The notes below the pieces were generated by a model. The model was given only the letters and a program-made list of their open reading frames with translations, did no database searches and had not been told where the DNA came from. The position numbers and the translations under genes were made by a program. Of a stretch of DNA of 64,000 nt, positions 17,807-27,699 are shown piece after piece (within the stretch, counting starts at the first letter, position 1; every line of letters begins with the position of its first letter). Where the stretch lies: the NCBI RefSeq assembly GCF_036010505.1, contig NZ_CP108569.1, positions 5,819,001-5,883,000 of the forward strand. Direction: 5' to 3'. The stretch comes from Streptomyces sp. NBC_01197. GTDB lineage: Bacteria; Actinomycetota; Actinomycetes; Streptomycetales; Streptomycetaceae.

Positions 17807-18798
17807 AGCCGCCGGGCGCCGGGCTGCTGGTTGTTGTACGCGGGGACGGGGGTCCGCTGGAGGATCTCCAGGACGACCTGCTCCGCGGTACGGCGGTTCA
17901 ACTGGGCCTGGGCCGTGGGCAGCAGCCGGTGGGCGAGCACCGCGACGGCCAGCGCCTGGACGTCGTCGGGCAGCGCGTACTCCCGCCCGCTCAGCGCGGC
18001 CGACGCCTTGGCCGCCCGCAGCAGATGCAGGGTGGCGCGCGGTGAAGCGCCGAGTCTGAGATCCGGATGGCTGCGGGTGGCCGTCACCAGCTGCACGGCG
18101 TACCGGCGTACCGCGTCGGCGACATGCACCGCGCGCACCGCGTCGATGAGCTTCAGGATCTCGTGGGCGTGCGCCACCGGCTGGAGGTCGTCGAGCGGTG
18201 AGACACCGCCGTGCACGTCGAGCATCCGGAGCTCGGCCTCGGGGCTGGGATAGCCGATGGAGACCCGCGCCATGAACCGGTCGCGCTGCGCCTCGGGGAG
18301 CGGGTAGGTGCCCTCCATCTCCACCGGGTTCTGCGTGGCCACCACCATGAACGGGCCCGGCAGTTCGTACGCCTTCCCGTCGATGGTGACCTGGCGCTCC
18401 TCCATCGATTCGAGGAGCGCCGACTGGGTCTTCGGCGAGGCGCGGTTGATCTCGTCGCCGATCACGATCTGCGCGAAGATCGCACCGGGCTTGAACTCGA
18501 ATTCGCGCCGCTGCTGGTCGAAGATCGAGACACCGGTGATGTCCGAAGGCAGCAGGTCGGGCGTGAACTGGATACGCCGTACCGAGCAGTCGATGCTGCG
18601 GGCCAGCGCCTTGGCCAGCATGGTCTTGCCGACGCCCGGCACATCCTCGATGAGGAGATGTCCCTCGGCGAGCAGCACGGTCAGCGAAAGCCGTACGACC
18701 TCGGGCTTGCCCTCGATCACACCCTCAACCGACCCACGGATGCGCTCCGCCGTGGTCGTCAGATCTGTGAGGCTCGCTCGATCGTCATAGGTCGTCAC
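17803..18798 (-). CDS. MoxR-family AAA+ ATPase
   Basis: This 331-residue AAA+ chaperone-like ATPase has a Walker A segment (EDVPGVGKTMLAKALA) near residues 52-67 and a Walker B/sensor region (IVIGDEINRASPKTQSALLESMEE) near 113-136. Sensor-1 is VVATQNPVEMEGTYPLPEAQRDRF, which is diagnostic for MoxR. MoxR proteins act with DUF58/VWA partners in maturation of other proteins, and both a DUF58 and a transglutaminase gene follow with overlapping stops and starts. The GTG at 18798 has a GAGGAGGG box upstream. A longer open frame to 18942 is not supported by the family start. Confidence 0.94.
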   Translation of the reverse strand: MTTYDDRASLTDLTTTAERIRGSVEGVIEGKPEVVRLSLTVLLAEGHLLIEDVPGVGKTMLAKALARSIDCSVRRIQFTPDLLPSDITGVSIFDQQRREFEFKPGAIFAQIVIGDEINRASPKTQSALLESMEERQVTIDGKAYELPGPFMVVATQNPVEMEGTYPLPEAQRDRFMARVSIGYPSPEAELRMLDVHGGVSPLDDLQPVAHAHEILKLIDAVRAVHVADAVRRYAVQLVTATRSHPDLRLGASPRATLHLLRAAKASAALSGREYALPDDVQALAVAVLAHRLLPTAQAQLNRRTAEQVVLEILQRTPVPAYNNQQPGARRL

Positions 18799-19054
18799 CC
18801 GGCCCTCCTCGGCCCTACTCCCGCGCTCCTGAGAAGCAGGGGATACCCCATCCACGGGCCGGGGCACTGCGTACGGCCCGGCCCAACCCCGAACAGCGTG
18901 CGCCCCGCCCGGAGGGATCCGGACGAGGTGCCGCCCTCGCATTGTTGTTGCCGTTACCGCTTCGTGTCACTCGCCTGTGGATAAGTGGGCGGGATATGTC
19001 GCAGGTTGCCGCGATTTCGTCCTGCTCCGTGGGTGCGAACGGCAGCCCGGGAAC

Positions 19055-19636
19055 TCACCCCTCAGGGTTCCGGCCGGCCGGGTCGATCTCCCGCAGCAGC
19101 CCCGCCCGTACGTCGAAGACGAAGCCCCGGACATCGTCGGTGTGCAGCAGGAACGGCGAGGTCCGCACCCGCTGCATCGACTGGCGTACGTCCTGGTCAG
19201 CATCGCGGAAGGACTCCACGGCCCAGGCCGGACGCTGCCCCACCTCTTCCTCCAGCTCGGTCCGGAAGTCCTCGGTGAGGCTCTCCATGCCGCAGCTGGT
19301 GTGGTGGATCAGGACCACGCTCCGGGTGCCCAGGGCGCGCTGGCTGATGGTCAGGGACCGGATGACGTCGTCGGTCACCACACCGCCCGCGTTGCGGATC
19401 GTGTGGCAGTCACCGAGTTCGAGCCCGAGGGCGCCGTACAGATCGAGCCTCGCGTCCATACACGCGACCACCGCCACCTGGAGCACGGGGCGGGCGTCCA
19501 TGCCGGGGTCCTCGAACGCCTCGGCATACTTGCGGTTGGACTCGACGAGCCGGTCGGTCACCGTGCCGCCGTCACGTACGGCCAGGTGCGGGTGGGACGG
19601 GGTGGGCTCTGCGGGAGAGTGCGCAGCAGTCGACAT
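19055..19636 (-). CDS. Beta-class carbonic anhydrase
   Basis: This 193-residue enzyme interconverts CO2 and bicarbonate. The zinc ligands and the catalytic pair are present: Cys-x-Asp-x-Arg in VACMDARLD near residue 60 and His-x2-Cys in IHHTSCGME near residue 112. The RNAGG motif lies between them. It belongs to the short, single-domain prokaryotic type. Its own promoter region faces the rsmH leader, so the two genes are divergent. TACCGT lies seven bases before the ATG and no ribosome binding site is visible, so the mRNA may be leaderless. Confidence 0.92.
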   Translation of the reverse strand: MSTAAHSPAEPTPSHPHLAVRDGGTVTDRLVESNRKYAEAFEDPGMDARPVLQVAVVACMDARLDLYGALGLELGDCHTIRNAGGVVTDDVIRSLTISQRALGTRSVVLIHHTSCGMESLTEDFRTELEEEVGQRPAWAVESFRDADQDVRQSMQRVRTSPFLLHTDDVRGFVFDVRAGLLREIDPAGRNPEG

Positions 19637-19786
19637 GTGTATGACGGTAGCCGCCGCTGATCGAACGGTCCTGCAAGGGGTCGGAAAAAAAGTGTCAACA
19701 CGGACTGCTGTGACCTAATCCACAGCTTCGGCGACCAGTACCCCGTCCGGGTGAAAACCGGGGTCCGCGGCGCGCTGGGTGGTTGA

Positions 19787-19814
19787 TTGACCGGGGGGAC
19801 GAGTGGACTAAAGT
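19787..19814 (+). promoter_or_regulatory. Proposed rsmH (dcw operon) promoter
   Basis: TTGACC at 19787-19792, a 16-base spacer and TAAAGT at 19809-19814 match the vegetative promoter consensus well. Transcription from about 19821 would give a leader of roughly 270 bases before rsmH. The -10 and the start point are overlapped by the AGTGG repeat array. Confidence 0.6.
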
Positions 19815-19826
19815 GGCGCGAAGTGG
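19802..19826 (+). promoter_or_regulatory. Three AGTGG direct repeats at exact 10-bp period (MraZ-box-like)
   Basis: AGTGG occurs at 19802-19806, 19812-19816 and 19822-19826, the second and third as AAGTGG. MraZ regulators bind direct repeats of GTGG/TGGG type at 10-bp spacing in front of mraZ-rsmH operons (known in E. coli and mycoplasmas). The position here, on the rsmH promoter, is the same. No mraZ gene is found in the window. Confidence 0.5.
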
Positions 19827-20092
19827 GAGGCGTGAGCGTCGTCACGTGCTGCACAGGCGCACTCCTCACGGTCACTCACCTCAGACACATCCACCCCAGA
19901 CGCATTTGCCGCATTTGCCACATCTACTCGACGGACACATCCCGCACACCCGCGCATGCGCGGCGTACGTACGGCCCGGCCCTCTCCCGTTCGCCGGCCG
20001 GCCGACGCCCTTCCCGGCGCCGGCGGGCCGTCCCCTTCCGAGCGGGCGGGGACCCGGCAGTACGTCCGGCCGCGCCGTACCTGAGAGGGCGC
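19827..20092 (+). other. Long rsmH leader with short repeats
   Basis: This leader contains no convincing gene. It holds a 9-bp tandem duplication CGCATTTGC near 19901-19918 and the direct repeat GACACATCC near 19884 and 19934. GACAC is the core motif bound by the sporulation regulator WhiA, but two isolated copies are weak evidence. The stretch is open in the rsmH frame as far back as 19787, yet the translation is Cys/Arg/Thr-rich and unlike RsmH, so it is read as untranslated. Confidence 0.45.
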
Positions 20093-21049
20093 ATGAGCCA
20101 GTCCCGACATGTCCCGGTGATGCTCCAGCGATGCCTGGACCTGTTGGCCCCGGCGCTCGCCCAGCCGGGAGCGGTCGTCGTCGACTGCACCCTCGGCCTC
20201 GGCGGCCACAGCGAGGCGCTGCTTTCGACCTTCCCGGCGGCCCGGCTGGTCGCACTCGACCGAGACAAGGAAGCCCTGCGGCTCTCCGGCGAGCGGCTCG
20301 CCCCGTTCGGCGACCGGGCCACCCTGGTGCACGCCGTCTACGACGAACTGCCCGAGGTCCTGGACCGGCTGGGCGTCCCGCGCGTGCAGGGAGTCCTCTT
20401 CGACCTCGGGGTGTCGTCGATGCAACTGGACGAGGCTGACCGCGGATTCGCCTACGCCCAGGACGCCCCGCTCGACATGCGGATGGACCAGACGACCGGC
20501 GTGAGCGCGGCCGAGGTGCTCAACACCTATCCGCCCGGCGAACTGGTCCGGATCCTGCGCGCGTACGGCGAGGAGAAGCAGGCGAAGCGGATCGTTTCCG
20601 CTGTCGTACGGGAGCGGGAGAGGGAACCGTTCACCAACAGCGCCCGGCTGGTCGAGCTGATCCGCGACTCACTGCCGCAGGCCGCCAAGCGCACCGGCGG
20701 CAATCCCGCCAAGCGCACCTTCCAGGCCCTGCGCATCGAGGTCAACGGCGAACTCACCGTGCTGGAGCGGGCCGTCCCGGCAGCCGTGAAGTCCCTCGCC
20801 GTGGGCGGGCGTATCGCCGTTCTCTCGTACCACTCGCTTGAGGACCGGCTGGTCAAACAGGTCTTCGCGGCAGGCGCGGCCAACACGGCGCCGGCCGGCC
20901 TGCCGGTGGTGCCCGAGCGCTACCAGCCGCGGCTCAAACTCCTCACCCGCGGTGCGGAACTCCCTGCGGAGGAGGAGGTCGCGGACAACCGGCGCGCGGC
21001 GCCCGCCCGGCTGCGGGGTGCGCAGCGCATCCGTGAGGAGGCCCTGTGA
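20093..21049 (+). CDS. rsmH: 16S rRNA (cytosine-1402-N4) methyltransferase RsmH (MraW)
   Basis: RsmH (318 residues) methylates N4 of C1402 in the ribosomal P site and is the usual first enzyme gene of the dcw cluster. The start ([16 protein letters not shown]), the SAM motif ([16 protein letters not shown], about residues 27-42), the [19 protein letters not shown] segment and the C-terminal [16 protein letters not shown] motif are all present. The ATG at 20093 matches the family start. No mraZ precedes it. Its TGA overlaps the GTG of ftsL, so the genes are translationally coupled. Confidence 0.97.
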   Translation: MSQSRHVPVMLQRCLDLLAPALAQPGAVVVDCTLGLGGHSEALLSTFPAARLVALDRDKEALRLSGERLAPFGDRATLVHAVYDELPEVLDRLGVPRVQGVLFDLGVSSMQLDEADRGFAYAQDAPLDMRMDQTTGVSAAEVLNTYPPGELVRILRAYGEEKQAKRIVSAVVREREREPFTNSARLVELIRDSLPQAAKRTGGNPAKRTFQALRIEVNGELTVLERAVPAAVKSLAVGGRIAVLSYHSLEDRLVKQVFAAGAANTAPAGLPVVPERYQPRLKLLTRGAELPAEEEVADNRRAAPARLRGAQRIREEAL

Positions 21050-21558
21050 GCAAGCCGCCCCGACAGCTGAAGGGCCGTGCCGCGCGGCTCGCCGCTCTGC
21101 TGCCCGCCGGGCCCGGCAGAGCGGCCCGGATGCCCTTCGTACTGCTGGTCGTCGTGCTGCTCGGCGGCGGTCTGATCACGCTCCTGCTGCTCAACTCGGC
21201 ACTGAACGCAGGTTCCTTCAAGCTCAGCAAGGACCAGAAGCAGATCACCGAGCTGACGGACGAGGAACAGGCACTGCAGCGGGACGTCGACGGGCGCTCA
21301 GCACCCGGGGCGCTGGAGAAACGGGCCCGCGAACTCGGCATGGTGCCGGGCGGCGGCCCCGCCTTCCTCGGCCCGGACGGCAAGGTCCTGGGTGAGGCTG
21401 CCGAGTCCACCGCGCAGCCCGCACCGCCGCCCCCGGCCACGCCCAAGCCGTCCGCCACCCCTTCGGTACCGGCCGCGACCCCCTCGGGCGGCGCCCCCTC
21501 CGCGCCGTCCGCGTCGGCAGGCACGACAGCAGAGCCGACCCTTACCCCCGGCAGGTGA
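21046..21558 (+). CDS. ftsL: FtsL-like septum formation protein
   Basis: This 170-residue bitopic membrane protein has the size and position of actinobacterial FtsL. A basic cytoplasmic tail is followed by one helix at about residues 30-50 ([20 protein letters not shown]). Next comes a coiled-coil-like stretch at 58-95 ([23 protein letters not shown]), then a Pro/Ala/Ser-rich external tail. FtsL joins FtsQ and DivIC-type proteins to recruit and activate FtsW-FtsI. The GTG overlaps the rsmH stop. In streptomycetes FtsL is dispensable for vegetative growth but needed for normal sporulation septa. Confidence 0.9.
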   Translation: MSKPPRQLKGRAARLAALLPAGPGRAARMPFVLLVVVLLGGGLITLLLLNSALNAGSFKLSKDQKQITELTDEEQALQRDVDGRSAPGALEKRARELGMVPGGGPAFLGPDGKVLGEAAESTAQPAPPPPATPKPSATPSVPAATPSGGAPSAPSASAGTTAEPTLTPGR

Positions 21559-21562
21559 CGCA

Positions 21563-23518
21563 GTGCCGTCCAAGGAACCCCCGCGCCGCCGCGTACCGGG
21601 CCCCGCACGTCCGGCGCGGCCCGCCGCACGGAGAAGCGCACGCCCGGCGCAGCGCAGCCCGCGCCCCGCGCGCCAGGCCCGGACGCTGCGGCTCGGCAGC
21701 CCGCGCCCCCGGCTGCGGCTCGTCAGCCTCGCCCTGGCTCTCGTGATGGCGGTCTTCGTCGTACGGCTGCTCCAGGTCCAGGCCATCGACGCGAGCGCCT
21801 ACACGGCCAAGGCGGACAAGAACCGCTATCTGAGCCACACCCTGACCGCCGAGCGCGGGGAGATCACCGACCGCAGCGGCGTGGCCCTGGCTGCCAGCGT
21901 CGACGCGTACGACATCACGGCCGACCCCACGATGTTCAGCCGGGCCCAGAGCCACGCGACCGACGCACCCGAGCAGGCGGGCGCGCTGCTCGCACCGATT
22001 CTCGGTGAGGACGCCGAGGCGATCGCGCGGAAACTCCGGACGCCCGACACCCGTTACGTACTGCTGGCGAGCCGGCAGACCCCACAGGTCTGGAACCAGA
22101 TCAAGGACCTGAAGAACGTCTTCGCGCAGAAGGCGTCCGCGGACAAGGCCAAGGGCGGCAAGGGCGCGAACGTGATGGCCGGGGTCTTCCAGGAGCCGAG
22201 CACCAAACGCGTGTACCCGAACGGCGATCTCGCCGCCGGGGTGCTCGGCTGGGTCAACTCGGCAGGCCAGGGCGCAGGCGGCCTGGAGTCCTCGCTGAAC
22301 AAGGAACTGGCGGGCAGGAACGGCAAGATCACCTATGCCCAGTCGGGGGGCCGTACGGTACCGACCGCCGGGGCCAGCGAGAAGCCGGCCGTCCCGGGCT
22401 CGGATGTCGAACTGACCCTGGACCGCGACATCCAGTGGGCCGCGCAGAGCGCGATCGCCGCCCAGGTGAAGGAGTCCAAGGCCGACCGCGGCTATGTGGT
22501 GGTGCAGGACACCAGGAGCGGTCAGGTCCTGGCCATGGCGGACGCGCCCGGCTTCGACCCCAACGACCTGACCCACGCGGACCCCTCCGCACTCGGCAAC
22601 GCCGCGGTCCAGGACGCCTTCGAGCCCGGCTCCACCAGCAAGATCATGTCCATGGCCGCGATCATCCAGCAGGGGGTGGCCACCCCGACGACCCATGTGA
22701 CCGTCCCCAACCGGCTGCACCGCGGGGACCGGCTCTTCAAGGACGACGTCGACCACGACACCTGGTCGCTGACGCTCAACGGCGTACTGGCCAAGTCCAG
22801 CAACATCGGCACCATCGAGGCCGCGGGCCAGCTCGGCAGGACGCAGCCCGAGGCCAACAGGGTCCTCTACTCCTATCTGCGCAAGTTCGGCATCGGGAGC
22901 CCGACCGGGATCGGCTTCCCCGGCGAGACGTCGGGGATCCTGGCCAAGCCGCAGGACTGGTCGACGTCCCAGCAGTACACGATCCCCTTCGGGCAGGGGC
23001 TCTCGCTCAGCGCGCTGCAGGCGGCCTCCGTGTACTCCACGATCGCGAACGGCGGTGTACGTGTGCAGCCCTCGCTGATCAGCGGCACCAAGGGCCCCGA
23101 CGGCCGCTTCACCCCGTCCCCGGCGCCCAGGAAGAGCCGGGTCGTGAGCGAGCAGACGGCGAAGACGGTCTCCCGGATGCTGGAGTCGGTCGTCAGCGAC
23201 GTGGAGGGCACCGGCATCTCCGCCCGTATCCCCGGCTACCGGGTCGCGGGCAAGACGGGAACGGCCAACCGGGTGGACCCGAAGACGGGCCGCTACAGCG
23301 GATACACCGCCTCCTTCGCGGGCTTCGCCCCCGCCGACAACCCCCGGGTCACCGTCTACTGCGCCATCCAGAACCCCACCAGCGGAAGCCACTTCGGCGG
23401 CTCGACCTGCGGCCCCGTCTACAAGAAAGTCATGGAGTTCGCCCTCAAGACCCTCCAGACCCCGCCGACCGGCCAGAAGGCCGACCCATTGCCGGTCACC
23501 TTCGGCCCCCACCAGTGA
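21563..23518 (+). CDS. ftsI: Division transpeptidase FtsI (class B PBP3)
   Basis: FtsI (651 residues) cross-links septal peptidoglycan with FtsW. An Arg/Pro-rich cytoplasmic tail of about 48 residues precedes one membrane helix (residues about 51-72). The dimerisation domain follows, including ITDRSGVALAAS, and then the transpeptidase domain: Ser-x-x-Lys in EPGSTSKIMSMA near residue 356, Ser-Ser-Asn in LAKSSNIGT, and Lys-Thr-Gly-Thr in VAGKTGTANR near 563. There are no PASTA repeats. The GTG at 21563 was chosen because it follows the ftsL stop by 4 bases. An in-frame start inside ftsL would add 57 Arg/Pro-rich residues. Confidence 0.95.
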   Translation: MPSKEPPRRRVPGPARPARPAARRSARPAQRSPRPARQARTLRLGSPRPRLRLVSLALALVMAVFVVRLLQVQAIDASAYTAKADKNRYLSHTLTAERGEITDRSGVALAASVDAYDITADPTMFSRAQSHATDAPEQAGALLAPILGEDAEAIARKLRTPDTRYVLLASRQTPQVWNQIKDLKNVFAQKASADKAKGGKGANVMAGVFQEPSTKRVYPNGDLAAGVLGWVNSAGQGAGGLESSLNKELAGRNGKITYAQSGGRTVPTAGASEKPAVPGSDVELTLDRDIQWAAQSAIAAQVKESKADRGYVVVQDTRSGQVLAMADAPGFDPNDLTHADPSALGNAAVQDAFEPGSTSKIMSMAAIIQQGVATPTTHVTVPNRLHRGDRLFKDDVDHDTWSLTLNGVLAKSSNIGTIEAAGQLGRTQPEANRVLYSYLRKFGIGSPTGIGFPGETSGILAKPQDWSTSQQYTIPFGQGLSLSALQAASVYSTIANGGVRVQPSLISGTKGPDGRFTPSPAPRKSRVVSEQTAKTVSRMLESVVSDVEGTGISARIPGYRVAGKTGTANRVDPKTGRYSGYTASFAGFAPADNPRVTVYCAIQNPTSGSHFGGSTCGPVYKKVMEFALKTLQTPPTGQKADPLPVTFGPHQ

Positions 23519-23532
23519 CTCAGGAACCCTCA

Positions 23533-25206
23533 GTGACGACCATCACCCCGGAGCCGGGGAACCGGAACACCGCCGGACCCTCACTTCGCGGGGAGCCCGG
23601 TGCGCCCGGTACGCTCACCGCCGTGCCACACGCTGATCAGTACCAAATCGCCCAGAAAGACCTTTCTGTGACCTATCCGGGAGCACCCCGTCCGGCCGAG
23701 GTCCGACCGACCCCTCTGGGGGATCTGGCAGGACGACTGGGCATCGCGTCACCGGGCGACGCCGAGGTCACCGGCATCACCCACGACTCACGGGCGGTGC
23801 GTCCCGGAGACCTGTACGCCGCACTCCCCGGCGCCCGGCTGCACGGCGCCGACTTCGTCGAGCAGGCGGCCGGGCTGGGAGCCGCCGCGGTACTCACGGA
23901 CCCCACGGGCACCGAACGGGCGGGGGCCACCGGGCTCCCCGTGCTGACCGTCCCCGACCCGCGGGCCGTCATGGGCCAGCTGGCCGCGGACATCTACGGC
24001 CACCCCGGCCACGACCTGCTCCAGATCGGCATCACCGGCACATCGGGCAAGACCACCACCGCCTATCTGGTCGAGGGCGGCATCCGGGCGGCCGGGCACC
24101 TCAGCGGCCTCATCGGCACGGTCGAGATGCGGATCGGCGACGAGCGCATCAAGTCCGAGCGCACCACCCCCGAAGCCACCGATCTCCAGGCGCTGTTCGC
24201 GGTCATGCGCGAGCGCGGGGTCGATACCGTAGCCATGGAGGTCTCCAGCCACGCGCTGGTGCTCGGCCGCGTCGACGCCTGCGTCTTCGACGTCGCCGTC
24301 TTCAACAACCTCAGCCCGGAGCACATGGAGTTCCACTCCGGGATGGAGGACTACTTCCAGGCCAAGGCGCAGCTGTTCACCCCGCTGCGCAGCAAGGTCG
24401 GTGTCGTCAACTACGACGACGAGTACGGCCGCAGGCTCGTCGACGAGGCGACCGTCCCCATCATCACCTTCTCCGCCGAGGGGCACCCGGACGCCGACTG
24501 GCGGGCCGAGGACGTCGAAGTCGCCCTGTTCACCAGCACCTTCACCGCCGTCGGCCCGCAGGGGCAGCGCATCGCCGCCACCTCGCCGCTGGCCGGCCCC
24601 TTCAACGTGGCCAACACCCTCGCCGCGATCGTCACCCTCGCCGTAGCCGGCACCGACCCGCAGACCGCGGCCGACGGCATCGCTGCCGTCCCCGGGGTAC
24701 CGGGCCGGCTGGAGCGGGTGGACGCCGGACAGCCGTATCTCGCCGTTGTCGACTACGCGCACAAGACGGACGCCGTCGAGTCGGTACTGCGCGCCCTGCG
24801 CAAGGTCACCGAGGGCCGCCTGCACATCGTGCTCGGCTGCGGCGGTGACCGCGACCAGACCAAACGCGGCCCGATGGGCGCGGCGGCAGCCCGCCTCGCC
24901 GACACCGCCGTACTGACCTCCGACAACCCGCGCGGCGAGGACCCCCTCGCGATCCTCGCCGCGATGATCGCCGGAGCCGCCGAGGTCCCGGTGCACGAGC
25001 GCGGCGACGTGCTGATCGACTCCGACCGCGCGGCGGCCATCGCCGCGGCCGTGGCCCGAGCCCGCCCCGGGGACACCGTGCTGGTCGCAGGCAAGGGCCA
25101 TGAGCAGGGCCAGGACATCGCCGGAGTGGTACGCCCCTTCGACGACCGACAGGTCCTCCGCGCAGCAATCGAGCGCGCAGCAATCGAGAACAACAGTCAG
25201 GGATGA
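23533..25206 (+). CDS. murE: UDP-MurNAc-tripeptide ligase MurE (diaminopimelate adding)
   Basis: MurE (557 residues from this GTG) adds the third residue, diaminopimelate, to UDP-MurNAc-L-Ala-D-Glu. The ATP loop GTSGKTTTAY lies near residues 168-177, and the DNPRGEDP motif, which marks the DAP-specific type, near 464. The N-terminal substrate domain ([17 protein letters not shown]) is intact. Residues 1-60 are an unusual Pro/Thr-rich extension. GTG codons at 23623 and 23668 could instead be the true start and would give 527 or 512 residues, closer to the family norm. It lies 14 bases after ftsI. Confidence 0.93.
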   Translation: MTTITPEPGNRNTAGPSLRGEPGAPGTLTAVPHADQYQIAQKDLSVTYPGAPRPAEVRPTPLGDLAGRLGIASPGDAEVTGITHDSRAVRPGDLYAALPGARLHGADFVEQAAGLGAAAVLTDPTGTERAGATGLPVLTVPDPRAVMGQLAADIYGHPGHDLLQIGITGTSGKTTTAYLVEGGIRAAGHLSGLIGTVEMRIGDERIKSERTTPEATDLQALFAVMRERGVDTVAMEVSSHALVLGRVDACVFDVAVFNNLSPEHMEFHSGMEDYFQAKAQLFTPLRSKVGVVNYDDEYGRRLVDEATVPIITFSAEGHPDADWRAEDVEVALFTSTFTAVGPQGQRIAATSPLAGPFNVANTLAAIVTLAVAGTDPQTAADGIAAVPGVPGRLERVDAGQPYLAVVDYAHKTDAVESVLRALRKVTEGRLHIVLGCGGDRDQTKRGPMGAAAARLADTAVLTSDNPRGEDPLAILAAMIAGAAEVPVHERGDVLIDSDRAAAIAAAVARARPGDTVLVAGKGHEQGQDIAGVVRPFDDRQVLRAAIERAAIENNSQG

Positions 25207-25210
25207 CCAA

Positions 25211-26632
25211 GTGATCGCCCTTTCCCTCACCGAGATCGCCGACATCATCGGCGGGCAGCCGCACGACATACCGGATCCGTCCATCCAGGTCACCGGTCCT
25301 GTCGTCACCGACTCCCGCGCGGTGCGGCCCGGCAGTCTCTTCGTCGCGTTCGCCGGTGAGCGCGTCGACGGCCACGACTACGCGCGGAGCGCCGTCGAAG
25401 CGGGAGCGGTGGCCGTTCTGGCGACCCGGCCCGTCGGCGCACCGGCCATCGTGGTGCCCGACGTGACCGCCGCGCTCGGAAGGCTCGCGCGTACCGTCGT
25501 GGAGCGCCTGGGTACCGAAGTCGTCGCACTCACCGGCTCCGCCGGCAAGACGTCGACCAAGGACCTGATCGCCCAGCTCCTGGAGCGCAAGGGCCCGACG
25601 GTCTACCCGGAAGGCAATCTGAACAACGAGATCGGCCTGCCGCTCACCGCGCTGCGGGCCGACGCGAACACCCGTTACCTGGTCCTCGAAATGGGCGCGC
25701 GCTACATCGGCGACATCCGCTACCTCACCGGCCTGGTGCCGCCGAAGACCGGTCTCGTCCTCAACGTCGGGACCGCGCACATCGGGGAGTTCGGCGGACG
25801 CGAGCAGATCGCGCAGGCCAAGGGCGAGATGGTCGAGTCGCTTCCGGAGCACGGCGTCGCCGTGCTCAACGCCGACGACCCGCTCGTACGGGCCATGTCA
25901 TCCCGGACCAGAGCACGCCTGCTGCTCTTCGGAGAGGCGGATGAAGCGGACGTACGTGCCGAGAAGGTCCGCCTGACCGACACCGGACAGCCCGCGTTTA
26001 CGCTGCACACACCCACCGGGTGCAGCGAGGTGACCTTGCGCCTGTACGGTGAGCACCACGTGTCGAACGCGCTCGCCGCGGCCGCCGTCGCACATGAGTT
26101 GGGCATGTCCGCTGACGAGATCGCAACGGCGCTCTCCGAAGCTGGCACGCTCTCCCGCTGGCGCATGGAGGTCACCGAGCGTCCGGACGGTGTGACGGTT
26201 GTCAACGACGCCTACAACGCGAACCCCGAATCCATGCGAGCCGCGCTGCGTGCGCTGGCGGCCATGGGCAAGGCCTCACAGGCAAGGGGGGGACGTACGT
26301 GGGCGGTGCTCGGTGAGATGGCCGAGCTCGGAGACGAGTCACTCGCCGAGCACGACGCGGTCGGACGGCTGGCTGTCCGGCTCAACGTGAGCAAGCTCGT
26401 GGCAGTCGGGGGCAGGGAAGCGTCCTGGCTGCAACTGGGCGCCTATAACGAGGGTTCGTGGGGTGAGGAGTCGGTGCACGTGTCCGACGCGCAGGCGGCC
26501 GTCGACCTGTTGCGCAGTGAACTGCGTGAGGGAGACGTCGTGCTGGTGAAGGCGTCCAGGTCGGTGGGGTTGGAGCAGGTGGCGAACGCCCTGCTCGAAG
26601 GTGGTACCGAGGGCGAGGTCGCCGCCCGATGA
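25211..26632 (+). CDS. murF: UDP-MurNAc-tripeptide--D-Ala-D-Ala ligase MurF
   Basis: MurF (473 residues) adds D-Ala-D-Ala to complete the pentapeptide precursor. Visible motifs are [17 protein letters not shown] in the N-terminal domain, the ATP loop [11 protein letters not shown] near residue 107, and [11 protein letters not shown] with [11 protein letters not shown] in the central domain. [17 protein letters not shown] near residue 330 and [10 protein letters not shown] are typical of MurF. The GTG is five bases after the murE stop, and the TGA overlaps the mraY ATG. No ddl gene (D-Ala-D-Ala ligase) is in this cluster. Confidence 0.96.
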   Translation: MIALSLTEIADIIGGQPHDIPDPSIQVTGPVVTDSRAVRPGSLFVAFAGERVDGHDYARSAVEAGAVAVLATRPVGAPAIVVPDVTAALGRLARTVVERLGTEVVALTGSAGKTSTKDLIAQLLERKGPTVYPEGNLNNEIGLPLTALRADANTRYLVLEMGARYIGDIRYLTGLVPPKTGLVLNVGTAHIGEFGGREQIAQAKGEMVESLPEHGVAVLNADDPLVRAMSSRTRARLLLFGEADEADVRAEKVRLTDTGQPAFTLHTPTGCSEVTLRLYGEHHVSNALAAAAVAHELGMSADEIATALSEAGTLSRWRMEVTERPDGVTVVNDAYNANPESMRAALRALAAMGKASQARGGRTWAVLGEMAELGDESLAEHDAVGRLAVRLNVSKLVAVGGREASWLQLGAYNEGSWGEESVHVSDAQAAVDLLRSELREGDVVLVKASRSVGLEQVANALLEGGTEGEVAAR

Positions 26633-27699
26633 AGCAGATTCTCTTCTCGGGAGTCATCGGACTCTTCCTGACCCTGGTCGGCACACCGCTGCTGATCAAG
26701 CTCCTTGCCCGCAAGGGGTACGGGCAGTTCATCCGGGACGACGGACCGCGCGGCCACCACGGCAAGCGCGGTACGCCGACCATGGGTGGTATCGCCTTCA
26801 TCCTGGCCACGATCATCGCGTACCTCGCCACCAAGCTGATCACCGGCGATCCGATGACGTTCTCGGGTGTGCTGGTGCTCTTCCTGATGGCGGGGATGGG
26901 TCTGGTCGGGTTCCTTGACGACTACATCAAGATCGTCAAGCAGCGCTCGCTGGGTCTGCGGGCCAAGGCGAAGATGGCCGGCCAGCTGATCGTCGGCATC
27001 GCGTTCGCCGTCCTGGCCCTGATGTTCAAGGACTCGCGCGGTTACACGCCGGCTTCCACGAAGCTCTCCTTCGTCTCGGACTTCGGCTGGTCGATCGGAC
27101 CGGTCCTCTTCGTCGTCTGGGCGCTGTTCATGATCCTGGCCATGTCGAACGGGGTGAACCTCACCGACGGCCTCGACGGCCTCGCCACCGGTGCCTCCGT
27201 GATGGTCTTCGGCGCGTACACCTTCATCGGTGTCTGGCAGTTCCAGGAGTCCTGCGCCAACGCGGCGACCCTGACCAACCCCAGCGCCTGTTTCGAGGTC
27301 AGAGACCCACTCGACCTGGCAGTCGTCGCATCGGCTCTGATGGGCGCCTGCTTCGGCTTCCTGTGGTGGAACACGTCGCCCGCCAAGATCTTCATGGGCG
27401 ACACCGGGTCGCTGGCACTGGGCGGCGCGCTCGCCGGGCTCGCCATCTGCTCCCGCACCGAGTTCCTGATGGCCATCCTCGGCGGCCTCTTCGTCCTGAT
27501 CACCATGTCCGTCGTGATCCAGGTCGGTTCGTTCAAGATGACCGGCAAGCGAGTCTTCAAGATGGCGCCACTCCAGCACCACTTCGAACTCAAGGGGTGG
27601 TCCGAAGTCCTTGTCGTGGTCCGCTTCTGGATCATCCAGGGCATGTGCGTGATCGTCGGCCTCGGGCTCTTCTACGCGGGCTGGGCGGCCGCCAAGTGA
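26629..27699 (+). CDS. mraY: Phospho-MurNAc-pentapeptide translocase MraY
   Basis: MraY (356 residues) is a ten-helix membrane enzyme that transfers phospho-MurNAc-pentapeptide to undecaprenyl phosphate, giving lipid I. Active-site segments are clear: [14 protein letters not shown] near residues 40-53, [16 protein letters not shown] with the Asp-Asp pair near 97-112, [15 protein letters not shown] near 172-186, and [12 protein letters not shown] near 254-265. Near the C-terminus, [11 protein letters not shown] contains the HHH-like element. The ATG overlaps the murF stop and the TGA overlaps the murD GTG. Confidence 0.97.
   Translation: MKQILFSGVIGLFLTLVGTPLLIKLLARKGYGQFIRDDGPRGHHGKRGTPTMGGIAFILATIIAYLATKLITGDPMTFSGVLVLFLMAGMGLVGFLDDYIKIVKQRSLGLRAKAKMAGQLIVGIAFAVLALMFKDSRGYTPASTKLSFVSDFGWSIGPVLFVVWALFMILAMSNGVNLTDGLDGLATGASVMVFGAYTFIGVWQFQESCANAATLTNPSACFEVRDPLDLAVVASALMGACFGFLWWNTSPAKIFMGDTGSLALGGALAGLAICSRTEFLMAILGGLFVLITMSVVIQVGSFKMTGKRVFKMAPLQHHFELKGWSEVLVVVRFWIIQGMCVIVGLGLFYAGWAAAK

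Noticed and set aside
19787..20092. N-terminal extension of RsmH or a small mraZ-like gene in the rsmH leader
   Set aside because: The frame is open, but its translation is Cys/Arg/Thr-rich and unlike RsmH or MraZ. The known RsmH start matches the ATG at 20093.
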